Counted from the first letter of the stretch, positions 46,049-57,350 are shown. The stretch is DNA of 64,000 nucleotides from Hondaea fermentalgiana (GCA_014084085.1 NPFB01000061.1:1-64000), one strand, 5' to 3'. The notes: a model not told the origin generated them from the letters alone. A program made the numbers and translations.

Positions 46049-49000
46049 ATGGAGGAGCGGGACGCGCTGACGGCGGGCGACGACGCGTACGACCGCGTGC
46101 AGCAGCTGCTGCAGTCCATCTCGGAGAACAGCCATGTGGCCGCGGCGGCAGAGCCCGCGCCACGGTTGGCCTGGCCCGGCCTGGCGGCGGGCGCCGACCG
46201 CGGCGGGCGCTTCGGCGGCGGCGGCGGCGGAGGTAGTGGCAGACGACGCGACGAGGGCATGGATGACGTCGAGGGCGCTCTTGGCACGCACAGTGTTCTC
46301 CAGCAGTTCGAGCCCTCCATGGTGCCCCGCGAGTCGCTCCACCCTGACGCCTACGATGACCAGTTGATGACCCTTGACAACGAAGAAAAGGGCAGCGAAG
46401 CGGTGAGATACCACAATCAAGCTGCTCTCGGGTATTCGCAGGCAGATCCAGCCTCAGATACCTCAGCGGACGAGGGTGTCGATCTCAGCGCAACGCTTCA
46501 GAGCCTGCCCGAGGGCAAGACTGACCCGCCTCTGGGGCTCGAGGCGCGCACGCAAATCGAAGTTGCTCTTCACAGCGGCAAAGACGAGCACGTTGTGCTG
46601 ACAGAATTCTTACGTGCTGCGAGCAAGGCTGAAAACGAGCCGATGGACGCAGATGTGTCCATGATTGGCCAAGATGACCTCCAAGGCAACAGGGCCTTTG
46701 GTTACCGCCAAACCTTGCTCCAAAATCATCTTTATTGGCTCGGACATGCTCGCAAGCTCGGCGTCTCTGCGATGGACAACTCGCATTCTGTACGAAGCAC
46801 TTTTGACGGCCAAAAGCGCCTCGACCGCGAAAAGCTCATGCTTCAGCTGCAAGAGCGAGACACCTGGCTTCTCATGTACATGCTTTCGAGCGGCATGGTG
46901 CCCAGCGTGCCCCCCGATGAAAGTGATGACGCGGATCCCTTCAACACATTCCAACAAGAGGTCGACTTGGTGTACGCCGACGACGTCAAGCTTCAACGCT
47001 GGGACGTTGTTTGCCGGTGGTTACAAATCGTCTCTGGAGCTGACTTTCAATTCACTGACCGTCGGGGCGCCAAGCGCGGAAAGTACCGGCCCAACACCGT
47101 CCACGCACTCAAAACGCCGAGCAATCTTACCAAGCACGGCGATGACCCTGTCGACCGCGCCGATCCAGACGCGGACCTTCGCGGCCCGGTCGCGAGCGCT
47201 CGTGGCGGCGCCTTCAAAAAGCTGCAGGCTGACGACGAGGATGATCAAGTCCTCCTGCTCGAACAGCTGTGGAAACTTGTGCGCAGCGGGGCCTTTTACA
47301 CGAGCAGCAAATCGACCGGCGAGAGACTCGACGCCTTCCAGTTCAATGAGCGCGAGACCGCGCTCGAGGACCTCGTGAAACAAACATGTCTTGAATATGG
47401 CGAGCCCTTTCGGGTGGCCTCGCTCATGGGTGGCGCAATCGTCACACCCACGCAGGGCAAAAGCGACGCCGACCCTTTGCGCCTTGCTGGAAATCCTTTT
47501 CGAACCACGTGGAAGGAAACCTGCGTCAACCTCGCCGCGCAAATGCATCAAGTAGCAGAGTCAACAACGGGCCCACAGAGGCAGGCAGCACTTCTCGAGG
47601 AAGCCATTTATGCAATTCTGGGCGGTGACATGGAAGCTGCCCTAAAGTCTCCGCATTGCAGTTCATGGAGGGACTGGTGCTGGGCCGCTTTCCGCTGCAT
47701 GGTCGAGGCCAAGGTGGATCATGTTTGCATCGACTACCACGAGCGACTCGAAGCGAGCATTGGACACATGCGAGGGCCTGACATGTCTGGCAGCCCGGGC
47801 CAGGTCCTCTCGCGCGGCGCAGCAAGTGTTGAGCTCTCAGAAACTACGCTCTTTGACCAGGTTGCGCAAACCGTCCCGGATGAAGAGTCCTTCTTTTTCA
47901 AGGTTCAACGCGCTCTCATCGAAGGTAACTTCAACAGCCTTCTCATGGATCCGCGAGACGAGGGGGATCTCTGTCTCTGTGAGTATCTCTGCGGCTCTCA
48001 ATGGACGGAGGCCGCATTCTACTTTACGGAAGAGATTGCTGGCACAAGCGCGCTCGTGACACGCGCTGCCCGTCTGGCCCGTCGCGACGCAGCGTTCTAC
48101 TTGGAGACCTTGGATGCTCATGACGACGACGAAGAAGTCGCAACAACCATTGATCTTGTCGCCCGTGTCCAGGAGGCTGCATGTTGGAAGTACGAACATC
48201 GCCCGACTGCGGTCCAAATGCTCCGCTTCACAACGCACGCGGCGCTCTTCATGAGGTACTCGAAATCTAATCTACGTGTTGTCGAGGAGGCTCAAGAGCT
48301 GGCCGCCAAGGTCCCCGAGGCACTTGCACTGGCTTATATTCGTTTTCTCGTGCGAGACGCCAACAACTCGCTCGATAGATTCGCTTCCATTCCGAGTTTT
48401 TATCCTTGCTTCGTCTCCGATCCAGGTCAGCTCAACGTCACTGTACACGCTGCAGTCATGGAGGCTGCTGCAAGCTTTTCCGCTGGGGATCGTGTTTCTC
48501 TTTTTCGGGCATGGACATCCATCGTGTCTCCTTCGTACATGCTTGCGCGTGCCGCACGCCAGGCTCTTCGGAATGTGCGCATGCGCTGGCATGCCGGCGT
48601 CAGCTCGCCCGATTATATTCGCGAGGCCACGGAGCGCACCGAGAGGGGAGCAAGTGACTCGATTGAGAACGATGCGAGCGAGACCAGTGCTACCGACCCG
48701 CGAATTCGCATTTGCCAGACGTGGTATTGGCTTGCCATGGACCCGACCTCGCGAGGAGAAGCCTTCGTGCAAGCCAACGCCATCATTCGCGACCTGATCT
48801 TTGCCTGGGCGTCCAGTGACAAGGGTGACGCAGAGGACATTGAAATTGCTCGGAGCTTCCTCGAAGAGAATGTTGACCCCCTGCTGCCCAGCGAACTTGC
48901 CAATACGGCTGCCTTTCGAGATGACGTCATCGTTGATGAGGAGGCCCTAGCCTTAACCATGTCGCCGATCGCCGCTGATGTCGTTGAAACGGAGCGCATG

Positions 49001-49546
49001 CACCTTCGCGCCTTTCTCGAAGTGGCTGTCAAGATCTGGGAGTGGAAACACGGCATGGCACAAATCGATGGCCCCGTCGATCCAATCGTCTCCAGTGAAA
49101 TCCTGGCGCGCGCAAGTGAGATTGCAGACCTTATCGAGAATCTTCTCAGTTCGCGCCACGGTTGGTTGCATCCGGAAATGAACTCTTCAGAGCGACCGGA
49201 GTGGCCGGCCGACGGGGAGCGCGTTGCCGAAGTTGATGAGGAGCCCGAGACCATGGCCGAGCTCGACCTTCGTGCTTACCTTTACGGAAGCTCGCGGGAC
49301 GATGCAGGCGCGATGCGGGCACGCATCATTCCTTGGCTCATCGAGACCTACATGAGTGTATGCACAGCAGCATCAGACTATGCCGAGGACCACGAGTTTT
49401 TCACCCGCCAAGTTGCAGTTGTGAATATCGTTGCAAACCCCAAACTCCGCATTCAGCAGTGTTTTGAAAAATCAAGTATGCGTCACTTTTTGGAGCGCGT
49501 ACGCAAGGCCGCCAACGAGATTGTGCACTTTCAACGCGCGCGATAG
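46049..49546 (+). CDS. NUP107: Nucleoporin Nup107/Nup84
   Basis: 1165 residues from the ATG giving MEERDALTAGDDAYDRV. Nup107 is a scaffold subunit of the Y-complex of the nuclear pore. The chain is almost wholly helical after a Gly-rich, acidic N-terminus of about 150 residues. Recognisable family segments are ALEDLVKQTCLEYGEPFRVA, NPFRTTWKETC, AIYAILGGDMEAAL followed by SWRDWCWAAFRCMVEAKVD, and the later helices LRAFLEVAVKIWEWKHGM. Length and helix order agree with eukaryotic Nup107/Nup84 proteins. The gene is convergent with DNAAF1. No intron is needed to keep the frame. Confidence 0.88.
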   Translation: MEERDALTAGDDAYDRVQQLLQSISENSHVAAAAEPAPRLAWPGLAAGADRGGRFGGGGGGGSGRRRDEGMDDVEGALGTHSVLQQFEPSMVPRESLHPDAYDDQLMTLDNEEKGSEAVRYHNQAALGYSQADPASDTSADEGVDLSATLQSLPEGKTDPPLGLEARTQIEVALHSGKDEHVVLTEFLRAASKAENEPMDADVSMIGQDDLQGNRAFGYRQTLLQNHLYWLGHARKLGVSAMDNSHSVRSTFDGQKRLDREKLMLQLQERDTWLLMYMLSSGMVPSVPPDESDDADPFNTFQQEVDLVYADDVKLQRWDVVCRWLQIVSGADFQFTDRRGAKRGKYRPNTVHALKTPSNLTKHGDDPVDRADPDADLRGPVASARGGAFKKLQADDEDDQVLLLEQLWKLVRSGAFYTSSKSTGERLDAFQFNERETALEDLVKQTCLEYGEPFRVASLMGGAIVTPTQGKSDADPLRLAGNPFRTTWKETCVNLAAQMHQVAESTTGPQRQAALLEEAIYAILGGDMEAALKSPHCSSWRDWCWAAFRCMVEAKVDHVCIDYHERLEASIGHMRGPDMSGSPGQVLSRGAASVELSETTLFDQVAQTVPDEESFFFKVQRALIEGNFNSLLMDPRDEGDLCLCEYLCGSQWTEAAFYFTEEIAGTSALVTRAARLARRDAAFYLETLDAHDDDEEVATTIDLVARVQEAACWKYEHRPTAVQMLRFTTHAALFMRYSKSNLRVVEEAQELAAKVPEALALAYIRFLVRDANNSLDRFASIPSFYPCFVSDPGQLNVTVHAAVMEAAASFSAGDRVSLFRAWTSIVSPSYMLARAARQALRNVRMRWHAGVSSPDYIREATERTERGASDSIENDASETSATDPRIRICQTWYWLAMDPTSRGEAFVQANAIIRDLIFAWASSDKGDAEDIEIARSFLEENVDPLLPSELANTAAFRDDVIVDEEALALTMSPIAADVVETERMHLRAFLEVAVKIWEWKHGMAQIDGPVDPIVSSEILARASEIADLIENLLSSRHGWLHPEMNSSERPEWPADGERVAEVDEEPETMAELDLRAYLYGSSRDDAGAMRARIIPWLIETYMSVCTAASDYAEDHEFFTRQVAVVNIVANPKLRIQQCFEKSSMRHFLERVRKAANEIVHFQRAR

Positions 49547-49836
49547 AAAAAGAAAAAGGAAATATTAAAAAAAGAAATTGCAAAAGTGGTTTTCATGCTA
49601 ACCCACCAACACCAACACCATAGAAATGTGCATTTCATTCTCCTCGTACCAGATTCACTCATCCCTGGGAAAAGTTCTGGATAAAGAAAAATAGGAAGAA
49701 AAAAAGGGATAAGGCGTTTGCCAAAATTGCAGTGATTTTTAAAAAGTACGTGAAAAGGGAGAAAAAAAAGCAAGAACATTGTCCCATTTTGTTCACCAAC
49801 CTTACCCATGCCCAGGCTTGGCCTCTAAGCCAAGGC
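49547..49836. other. Convergent 3' intergenic region, A-rich
   Basis: About 290 bp of A-rich sequence on the plus strand with several A runs and (ACCAAC)-type short repeats near 49602-49615. No gene is seen. Confidence 0.6.
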
Positions 49837-52032
49837 TTAGTCCATGTCCTCAAAGTACGAGTCTGCTGCAAGGTCTGAGGTAGCTGCATTCAGTGGGTGA
49901 TTCGTGTTGCCGTGCAGCGACTTGAGAATGTCAAAGCGCGTCAAGCGCTTCGCAAACGTGTCCTTTTCTCCCGAAACATTTCCTCTGTCATCTCGGTTTC
50001 CACGCGTGTCCTCGTTCTCTCCCTCCTTGGAATCTTCCGTGATAATGCATTCCGGACCAGCGTCAGACGATGTAGACGTGACAGGGTCGTCCTCATCTTG
50101 ATCAAAATCCGAAAAGGAAGGAAGTTGCGCAGGTGCCTGAATCTGCACCTTTGGCATTGGTCTCCCAACGGCCAGTGCTTCTCCTACAGCATCTGTCTGG
50201 ATGTCCTGTGACGGCGACTCCTTCACAATCGCGGTTTGGGTTGTCTTCGACGGAGGCCCTGGAGGAGCGCTCTTTTTTTGTGACTGAACAAATGCGAGAC
50301 GACACTGCGTTGCATCCATCTCGAGCCCACTTTTAGCCGTATACGCTGCAGCGGCTGCACCAAAGTCAAAAAGACTCTCCCGAACGCACTTTTGTACGAG
50401 CGGGAGATCAAAATCGCACGTCGCGGCTTCATGCAAGGCTGCCTTCGATGTGTCCTCCTTGACAGCCTCTCGGGTCTCCTTTTCGCCAGAGACAAGACTG
50501 TTTTCTGAAGCTGCCAGGACCTGCTGGGCTTCTCCATCTGTTTCCGGCATTTCTTTCCTTGCATAGTGCAATTTAAGGCTTTCTTGAATGAGCTTCTCGC
50601 GCGCCAACTCTTCTTCGGAGCGGTCCTGCTGCAAGGCAACTTCGGAAACACCATCTTCCGTTTCTTCCAGCGACGTTTTGGTTTCTTCACCGGGAAACTC
50701 GTTTTCGGCAACGACAGCTTCCGAAGCAGAATGCTCGTTTTTGACAGCGACAGTTTCGGGAGCAGACTGCTCGTTCCCATCAGCTTTTCCATGCGGCGGA
50801 GGTGTGGTCGAGATGTCGCTTGCATTACCTTCGGAGGCCTCGAATGTCGAAGATTTTGCTTCTGCCAATGAAGTCGCCTCGAGGGTCGAAGATTCTGCAT
50901 CTGCCAATGGAGTTGCCTCGGGGATCGAGGATTCCGCCACAGGCGGAACAGGAGGCTCCTCTGGCGCAAAGGATGATCCGTTTCGCTCCGCAGTTTCGCG
51001 TGCAAAGTCCATTCCCATCATTTGAATCCCGTGCCCGAGCACGGCCTGGCGCTCAGCCTCGGCCTCGGCAAGCGCGAGAGCACGGCGACGGTCCTGACGC
51101 TGGTCTTCCTCCGCTGAGTCCACAGTTCGGTACGAAACAAACGACTTGGGCTGGGGAATGGGAAGTCCTGCAGCCTTCGCGGCTGCAATTTCTGCTTCGC
51201 GGTCAGCTGCAGCACGCTGCTGAAACTCCTTCCACGATGCGACGCGGGCGCGCGCTTTCTCAGCCTCGTTTGCTTTCCATTCTTGCCGTGCAGCAGCCTC
51301 AGACTCCTGACCTCCGCTTGCCCAGGCTCGGGCAAACGTTTTCTCCTTTGCGTCCACAGGACGCTCGTCGAGGTACGTGAGCTTTTCGAAGCGAGCTACA
51401 ATAGCCTTGCGGTAGTGCTTGAGCGATCGCACGCAAGGGTTGCCCTGCAGATACATGGCGGAAAGCTTGGGGACGCGTGCGAGGACATCGAGAAGTGCTT
51501 CGCCGTCCTCAATGGTGTTTCCGCGAAGATCGACGCTGGTCAACATTGGGCACGCCGTGAGCTCTTCTGTAGAAGCAGCAACGCTAAGCCGATTCTTTGC
51601 AGCATTTAAGGTTTCAAGTGCAGGCAGGCAGGCCAGACCTTCAAGTGATTGCAAGAGATTCCCGCTCACGTCCAAGGTCACCAAGCATTCGAGACCTTGG
51701 AAGGCAGGCGGGGCGATGGAGCGGATGAGATTTTGTTGAAGATAAAGGCAGCGGAGCTCCGTAAGGTGGCCGAGCCCAGAGACCTCATCGATGCCGTTGG
51801 ACTCCAGGTAGAGACACTTGACTCCCGTGTACTTTTCGAGACCCCCAATCTTCTTAAACCCCTGAAAGTGCAAGTACAGCTTGTCGTTAATCTCCTCGCA
51901 CTCGTATCCCTGATTTTTGAGGCAGAGCGCGCGCACAGAAGTGGGCGACATGATGGGAACACCGTTCTCGTCCATCTCTACGTGGCCCTGCGTCTTTTGC
52001 GAGAGCCAGGAGGCCATGCGGTCCGACATCAT
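49837..52032 (-). CDS. DNAAF1: Dynein axonemal assembly factor 1 (DNAAF1/LRRC50/ODA7)
   Basis: 731 residues. DNAAF1 is a cytoplasmic LRR protein needed to preassemble outer dynein arms, so its presence implies a motile flagellate stage. The first 200 residues contain five to six leucine-rich repeats (YTGVKCLYLESNGIDEV, LTELRCLYLQQNLIRSI, LECLVTLDVSGNLLQSL, PALETLNAAKNRLSV). These end in the family-type cap MYLQGNPCVRSLKHYRKA and LTYLDERPV. A charged helix with WKEFQQRA and a long disordered Glu/Ala/Ser-rich tail follow. Start: the frame above begins with TTG, so the first of two adjacent ATG codons was taken. Confidence 0.92.
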   Translation of the reverse strand: MMSDRMASWLSQKTQGHVEMDENGVPIMSPTSVRALCLKNQGYECEEINDKLYLHFQGFKKIGGLEKYTGVKCLYLESNGIDEVSGLGHLTELRCLYLQQNLIRSIAPPAFQGLECLVTLDVSGNLLQSLEGLACLPALETLNAAKNRLSVAASTEELTACPMLTSVDLRGNTIEDGEALLDVLARVPKLSAMYLQGNPCVRSLKHYRKAIVARFEKLTYLDERPVDAKEKTFARAWASGGQESEAAARQEWKANEAEKARARVASWKEFQQRAAADREAEIAAAKAAGLPIPQPKSFVSYRTVDSAEEDQRQDRRRALALAEAEAERQAVLGHGIQMMGMDFARETAERNGSSFAPEEPPVPPVAESSIPEATPLADAESSTLEATSLAEAKSSTFEASEGNASDISTTPPPHGKADGNEQSAPETVAVKNEHSASEAVVAENEFPGEETKTSLEETEDGVSEVALQQDRSEEELAREKLIQESLKLHYARKEMPETDGEAQQVLAASENSLVSGEKETREAVKEDTSKAALHEAATCDFDLPLVQKCVRESLFDFGAAAAAYTAKSGLEMDATQCRLAFVQSQKKSAPPGPPSKTTQTAIVKESPSQDIQTDAVGEALAVGRPMPKVQIQAPAQLPSFSDFDQDEDDPVTSTSSDAGPECIITEDSKEGENEDTRGNRDDRGNVSGEKDTFAKRLTRFDILKSLHGNTNHPLNAATSDLAADSYFEDMD

Positions 52033-52962
52033 CTTCCTTTCCACGAAGCAAGGCAGTTTATGCTGCTCAATCGCGTCTCTTTTCCGCAAAAGTCTCTCTC
52101 GCGGTAACGCGATCAGGCGCTCGTACCCAGTCCGTGCCGTTTTGAGGTTTGGCCGTGGCTACTTTGGCCGTGGCCCACTCCAAGCCCACTGCAGAAATAC
52201 CTCGATTTCGTCCGTTACGAATGAGCCGGTTTTCAGAGAGTTTTAGACCTTTATTTTATTTCAAGAAAAAAAAGAGGTCGAGAAAAATACGGTAAATAGA
52301 TCCATTCCTACCACGGATAAGGGTTAAATTATGCCAACGGCTATGTTGAGAGCGTCGTGCACGCGCTGCGCGTATCACAACGATGAGGCGCCGCCATTCA
52401 TTCGTTCGTTCAATCGTTCGTTCGATCGATCGTTCTTTCGATCACGCATAGAAGAGTGAGCGGTATGCTCTGCCTTGGCGCCACTGCCGTTTGCCAGCGA
52501 GACGTACGCAAGGTGAGCAAAAGAAAGGAAGCTGCGGTGGCCGTCTCGAAAAGAGCTGTTGAAAAGAATTTCGGTCTCGGAACCCAGTCGCCACTGTCTC
52601 CCAAGGTCTCTCGCTGCCTCTGCTACGACTCGTGATCCCTTTGAAAAGGTGACAGCCTTTGGCTCGCTTTACCCGGTGTGTACTACTGTCAACCAACACA
52701 AAGGGGGAGGAGAAGCGCTTCGCTACGTGTACAAGGACGAAGGACGATCGACGGTGAGCAATCGTCATCGTCGATCGTTCAATCGTTCGTTCGTTCGTTC
52801 GTTCGTTCTTTTGAGCGAGCGGGCGGGCGGGCGGGCGGGCGGACGACAACAGGTGCACGCCGAGTCGAGCGCGTGCCCGATCACCCTATTTCTTTAACGC
52901 CCTGCGCGGGCAAAGGTCTTCGAGAACCGACGGCGAGTCGCACCTCGAGCGCTGCAGGCACG
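52033..52962. promoter_or_regulatory. Divergent intergenic region, DNAAF1 and kinase genes
   Basis: About 930 bp with two tetranucleotide zones: GTTC/GATC repeats near 52398-52440, and (CGTT)n then (GGGC)n at 52784-52841. The kinase frame is open through part of it but starts with GTG and is Arg/Ser-rich. No gene is seen. Confidence 0.4.
52784..52841. repeat. Adjacent (CGTT)n and (GGGC)n microsatellites
   Basis: Six or so CGTT units are followed within about 15 bases by five GGGC units, upstream of the kinase ATG. Confidence 0.9.
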
Positions 52963-55758
52963 ATGCACTCGCGAAGATCGCCAGCGGCGAATGCCCGGCC
53001 TTCGAGCGCTCATCGCTCCAACCCATACCATGCCTCACTTAAAGTGCGCGCGGGGTCAATACTGGCGGGCAATCGCGCAAAACCCGGAGGCGTCATCACC
53101 GCCCCCAAACAGCTTCACAATACCTTTGCAGGCGGTAGCTTTGCGCCCGGGAAGAAGTCGCGCACAGCAAACTTTCTCGACAAAGATCGAGCCTCGCCCG
53201 TAAGGACGGGCAACAAACATTACGTCGTGCGTCCATCCAGCGCACAGCAAGCAAAGCGAGGACTTCATGCAGGAGATCCTCGTTTTCAAAGTGTGGCAGA
53301 TGCTGCAAGCCATCGGGCACAACTTGGAGGTCGTCCGAGCTCTGCACATTCCCATGCCCATTATCACCAACACCAACATCCGCATCACAAACATATTGCA
53401 GTCTCGCACGCTAGCATGGGAGCCGGCACCAAGTCTGCACCTGGATCACGAGCCTCGTCGCCCAATTGGGAGAAAATGTCCGCGCATAGCGCTGTTCGGG
53501 AACCCTTCCGGCTTGTTGATCAGTATTACGCCTCAAAGCGCAATGAAAGTGATGTGCAGGCGCGGAACCGTCAGCTCATGCAAAAAAACCAACAACTCCG
53601 ACGCGAACTCGAGCGACTCCGCAAGCAACGTGAGAGTCGTCCACAGCAGGGAGTGGCGCCTGCTGCAACGCAAATTGCTGCTGCCGCGGCTAGTGCAACA
53701 ATAAAGACTTCTATCGCGACATCAGCGACACCCTCGCTCGAATCAGCGCTCAAAACGGAGTCCCGTGTCGCGCATTCAGGGCAACATTTGGGAAAGTCTC
53801 ATTCGCGTCACCAGTCACAGCCACACTCACAGCCGCAAGTTTTACCCTCAGAAATTGAAGCTATTCCTACGCAAGACCCAGCGACCTCGTCGCAGTCGAC
53901 AACAGGCGGACTCTCCGTTTCTTTGTCCACGTCCATCTCGCAAGCTAACTTTGTCGGCAGACGGAAATCAAACGGTACGCTCAGCAGCGTGAGCGGTACG
54001 ATCGCTGACACGACTTCGATTGGACACCGAAATGCGAACAACCAGAACCATAGCTGCAGCATCGCTGGTATCGGAGAACTCGACGAGGGGGCAAGTGGTG
54101 CAGACTCCAGTCCCAAAGGAAAGAAAAAGTCGCTTCGATCGAGCGAACCACCTTCCCCAGAAATGATTGCCTCCGCCAGCAAACCTGCCGCGGGATCAGG
54201 TGTACATGCCGTTCGTGCACACGTGACGCAGCAATCCTCAAGAGACAGCACCACCACGGAGAGCAAGAGCGAAGAAAGCTCTTCGGACAGTAGTCAGCGG
54301 CAAAAGTCTCAGGTAAGCGCTGTCAAACGTACCGAGGTAAAGGGTGCCGGTCCTCGCTGGAGCGACCGAATCTCGCGCCCACAGAGCGCATCAACGCAAC
54401 GCGCAGCATCAAATGCACTCTCAGCAGCAGCAGCAGCAAAGAATAATGCACGTCCGCAGTCTGCGCACTATTTAAAGCGCGCCCAGGCAGGCGCGGTGCC
54501 TTCAGAATCACAGGTCGCGCAGCGACTTCAACAGGCCGTGGCGGCAACGAAGACGTCTCCAAAGTCGTCGCGAGTGTCGGAACCACCTTTGTCATCGGAA
54601 ACGAAGCCAAAGGCTGATGAAAACCCTGCAACTTCCAGTGCCGCAGCGCCTGGTGCTGCGTCTTCTGCGCATGATCGATCAGGGCCCTGCACAACAAGTC
54701 GCTCAGAAAAGCAATCTGAGCAAATCCGCGAGCGCGACCGCATTCGGGCAGTCGTGTCCAACCCGGGCTTTTCCAAGGGTGAACCAACCTTGTACGTGTT
54801 TGGAAAGCTACTAGGCCAGGGCAGTTTTGGGGTCGTGCGCGTTGCACACCATAAAATTACTGGTCACAAGGTAGGCGTCAAGGTGTACGAAAAGACCAAG
54901 TTCAAGGATGCAAATCAGCTCAAGCGCTGCCGAGTTGAGCTAAAGTTACTCGAGGTACTCAACCATCCCAATATTGTGCGACTCTACGAAGGCTTCGAGA
55001 CCTCGAAGCGCATCTACCTGGTAATGGAGTCTTGTGGTGGAGGGAATCTGTGTACGTATGTGAAAAGCAAGAAACGACTCCCGGAGAACGAGGCTATGGG
55101 CATTGTAACACAAATTGCAGCTGGCGTTCAGTATTTGCATTCAAGTAGCATTGTACATCGCGACATCAAGCTGGAAAATGTACTTTTCGACGGCAAACTT
55201 GTTAAGCTCTGCGACATGGGATTTTCGACGCGAGCCACTCCCGATAAAAAGCTGCGTGTGTTTTGTGGGACACCCTCATACATGCCTCCGGAAATTGTGC
55301 GGCGCAAGGAATACGTTGGTTTCCCGGTGGACATCTGGTCACTCGGCGTCTTGTACTATGCTTGTCTGGTGGGACGATTTCCTTTTACCGCAAAAACTTA
55401 CCCAGATCTCTACAAGAAGATTGCCAAAGGAGGCATGACACCTCTTCCGGACTCAGTCTCGCCTTTTACCACAGAGCTTATTTCCCGCATGCTTTCCGTG
55501 AATGCGGCCATGCGTCCAAGCGCCAAGCAGGTCCACCGAAGCCTCGCGGCCGAAGTAAAGACCTCTTTCAAAGTTCCAAATGTCAACGACCTTACGCACC
55601 TCATCTCGGACATCCCCAAGCAAGATATCAAGCCTGCGCTTGTCAAGCAACTTGTCGATTTTGGTTTCAATCAGAGTCATCTCGAAGAGGCCATTCTCAG
55701 CAAGCGAAGGAATCATCTATCAGCAACCTATTACTTGCTGGCTTCAAAGACGGCTCGC

Positions 55759-55802
<44 letters not shown>

Positions 55803-55824
55803 GCAACAACAGCAGCAACAATAA
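52963..55824 (+). CDS. CAMK/SNF1-like Ser/Thr kinase with UBA-like region and poly-Gln tail
   Basis: 953 residues from the ATG giving MHSRRSPAANARPSS. The first 600 residues are disordered and contain five RPxSA motifs (RPSSAHR, RPSSAQQ, RPSSAHS, RPQSAST, RPQSAHY) and a short coiled coil (QLRRELERLRKQRES). The kinase domain (about 611-865) has GQGSFGVVRV, the VAIK-type Lys in VGVKVYEK, HRDIKLENVLF, and CGTPSYMPPEIV with DIWSLGVLYY. The DFG motif is replaced by DMG (KLCDMGFS). A UBA-like helical segment (about 890-930, VKQLVDFGFNQSHLEEAIL) follows, as in SNF1/MARK kinases. The protein ends in 20 Gln. It is probably active, as Lys, HRD Asp and DMG Asp are all present. It is divergent from DNAAF1. 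Confidence 0.88.
55762..55821. repeat. CAG/CAA repeat coding 20 Gln at kinase C-terminus
   Basis: Sixty bases of CAG then CAA/CAG codons end at the stop codon. CAA/CAG/TAA-like triplets continue past it to about 55860. Confidence 0.95.
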
Positions 55825-56151
55825 CAGCAACAATAATAGCAATACCGTAACAACAGCAGCATCAATCTTGAGACTATGATTTCTTTGTTGTCAAAATACT
55901 TTCATCAACAATTCGTACTGCTCTCGGAGGTGCAGTCGTCCACCTGCAAGATAGAACTCTCTTACAATGGAGAAAATATAGAATCTGATTCATGACCAAA
56001 AGAGACAAGAAGATCTGATAACAAATATTCATTGAGCTTCTCCTCGAACAAGGTTCATGAGACACACGCAAAACCTGCGATGACTCCCTTGTGAAGAGGC
56101 CTTGCAGGAAACTCTTCTTGTGCAAGTTGCAGAAAGAAGTGCTTTGTATAC
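55825..56151. other. Convergent 3' intergenic region
   Basis: About 330 bp, AT-richer, beginning with the degenerate continuation of the CAG/CAA repeat. No gene is seen. Confidence 0.6.
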
Positions 56152-56823
56152 CTAAATCTCGTCCTGAAAAATAGAGACTTTGTCAATGCGCTTCAAATCC
56201 GAGTGCACATTCGTGAGACCAAAGGTAATCTGTCGCGAGTGGTTCTTTGCCTTGGTTTGAAAAACATCGGAGGAGGATTTCGACTCGAATGCCTCGTCGC
56301 CCTCGGGCGCAGCGTCAGCAAAAGGTTTGAACTCTGGCGCAACGTGATACAGCCAAGACCCAGGAGGGAGGTCTTGGGCTGCATCAACGTCCTTTTTGCT
56401 CGGAGGCTGACTCGGATGTCCTCCCGCCGGACGACGTGCTGCGCTGGCCGCAATTTTCTTATCCGCAAAGCTCGCTTTGTTCCGGGGCCCAAAGTCCATG
56501 TTATGCGTAGTACGATCGTCAAAGCGTGCAAACGTCTTGATGGGCGTGCGACCTTCTCCGAATTGTTGCGGCTTGTAAACGCCCATGCGGTCAAAGTTCC
56601 GCAGTCCGTCACGGATGAGCATACCGACCTGCGGCTTTGGGGTAACCTTGCGCTCTGGCACTCGAAACGAATCGCCGGCTGTAGTCCCGTACATCTTTAC
56701 GCCCTGATCGGCTGACCCTTTTTCGCTTTTCTGTTGCGACACACGAAGACGCCTTTGCAGTGTCAGAGAACTGTCTGCCTCGAGGCACTCCTCGATCGCA
56801 ACCAATAATGCGCTCCTCTTCAA
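56152..56823 (-). CDS. Basic hypothetical protein, 5' end uncertain
   Basis: The open frame encodes 223 residues but begins with TTG. The first in-frame ATG (56694, MYGTTAGDSFRVPERK) would leave 180 residues. The part before that ATG (AIEECLEADSSLTLQRRLRV) looks genuinely coding, so a 5' exon with the start may lie upstream; a stop codon precedes the TTG in frame. The protein is basic with scattered Pro/Gly motifs (PKPQVGMLIRDGLRNFDRMG, PPGSWLYHVAPEFKPF). No family was recognised. Short motif-spaced basic proteins like this are common among microtubule inner proteins of flagella, which is speculation here. Confidence 0.5.
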   Translation of the reverse strand: MKRSALLVAIEECLEADSSLTLQRRLRVSQQKSEKGSADQGVKMYGTTAGDSFRVPERKVTPKPQVGMLIRDGLRNFDRMGVYKPQQFGEGRTPIKTFARFDDRTTHNMDFGPRNKASFADKKIAASAARRPAGGHPSQPPSKKDVDAAQDLPPGSWLYHVAPEFKPFADAAPEGDEAFESKSSSDVFQTKAKNHSRQITFGLTNVHSDLKRIDKVSIFQDEI

Positions 56824-57350
56824 GGCAAAAGTCTATCACTGGTTTGGTGCCAACACAATGAAAAGGAAGCAGAGGCAACCGCCAGGTTCAGGTTTCTCTT
56901 GCTCGCGACTGGTGTGGCAAAAAGAGCTGGAGCAGCCAATACTACCTCTGATAGCACGGAAACACTACACCAGGCAAGAGAATCAGAACAAGAGAGTGAG
57001 AGTAGTAAGACCGCTGGTTCCGAGCGTCTGCAGTGTCGCACTGCTGTGAGAGCAAGCGGGTACGAGTGCAAAGTCAGGCCGTGGCCGCACTCGCGACGGA
57101 CGACGTCCAAGTCGGGCTGATAGCCAACGGACACATGTTCTAAAAGTTCTAGCGAGCGTAAGATCTTTTTCCCTTTCTTCTCTCGTTGTTATGGGAGGCA
57201 GCGTGGGCTCGCTCGCTTGTGGACGGCGCCAAAAGCGATAGCCCTGGCCGGCTCGAGACGACGCGTCGGTGGGGCAGAACAGAGCACGACAGGACAAGAC
57301 AGGCCTCGGGTCCCTTTCCGAGGCGCAGCGCCGGCGTGTAGCCCAGCCTG
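56824..57350. promoter_or_regulatory. Divergent intergenic region upstream of VPS33
   Basis: About 530 bp. It should contain the VPS33 promoter and perhaps a missed first exon of the minus-strand gene. No motif is secure. Confidence 0.35.
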
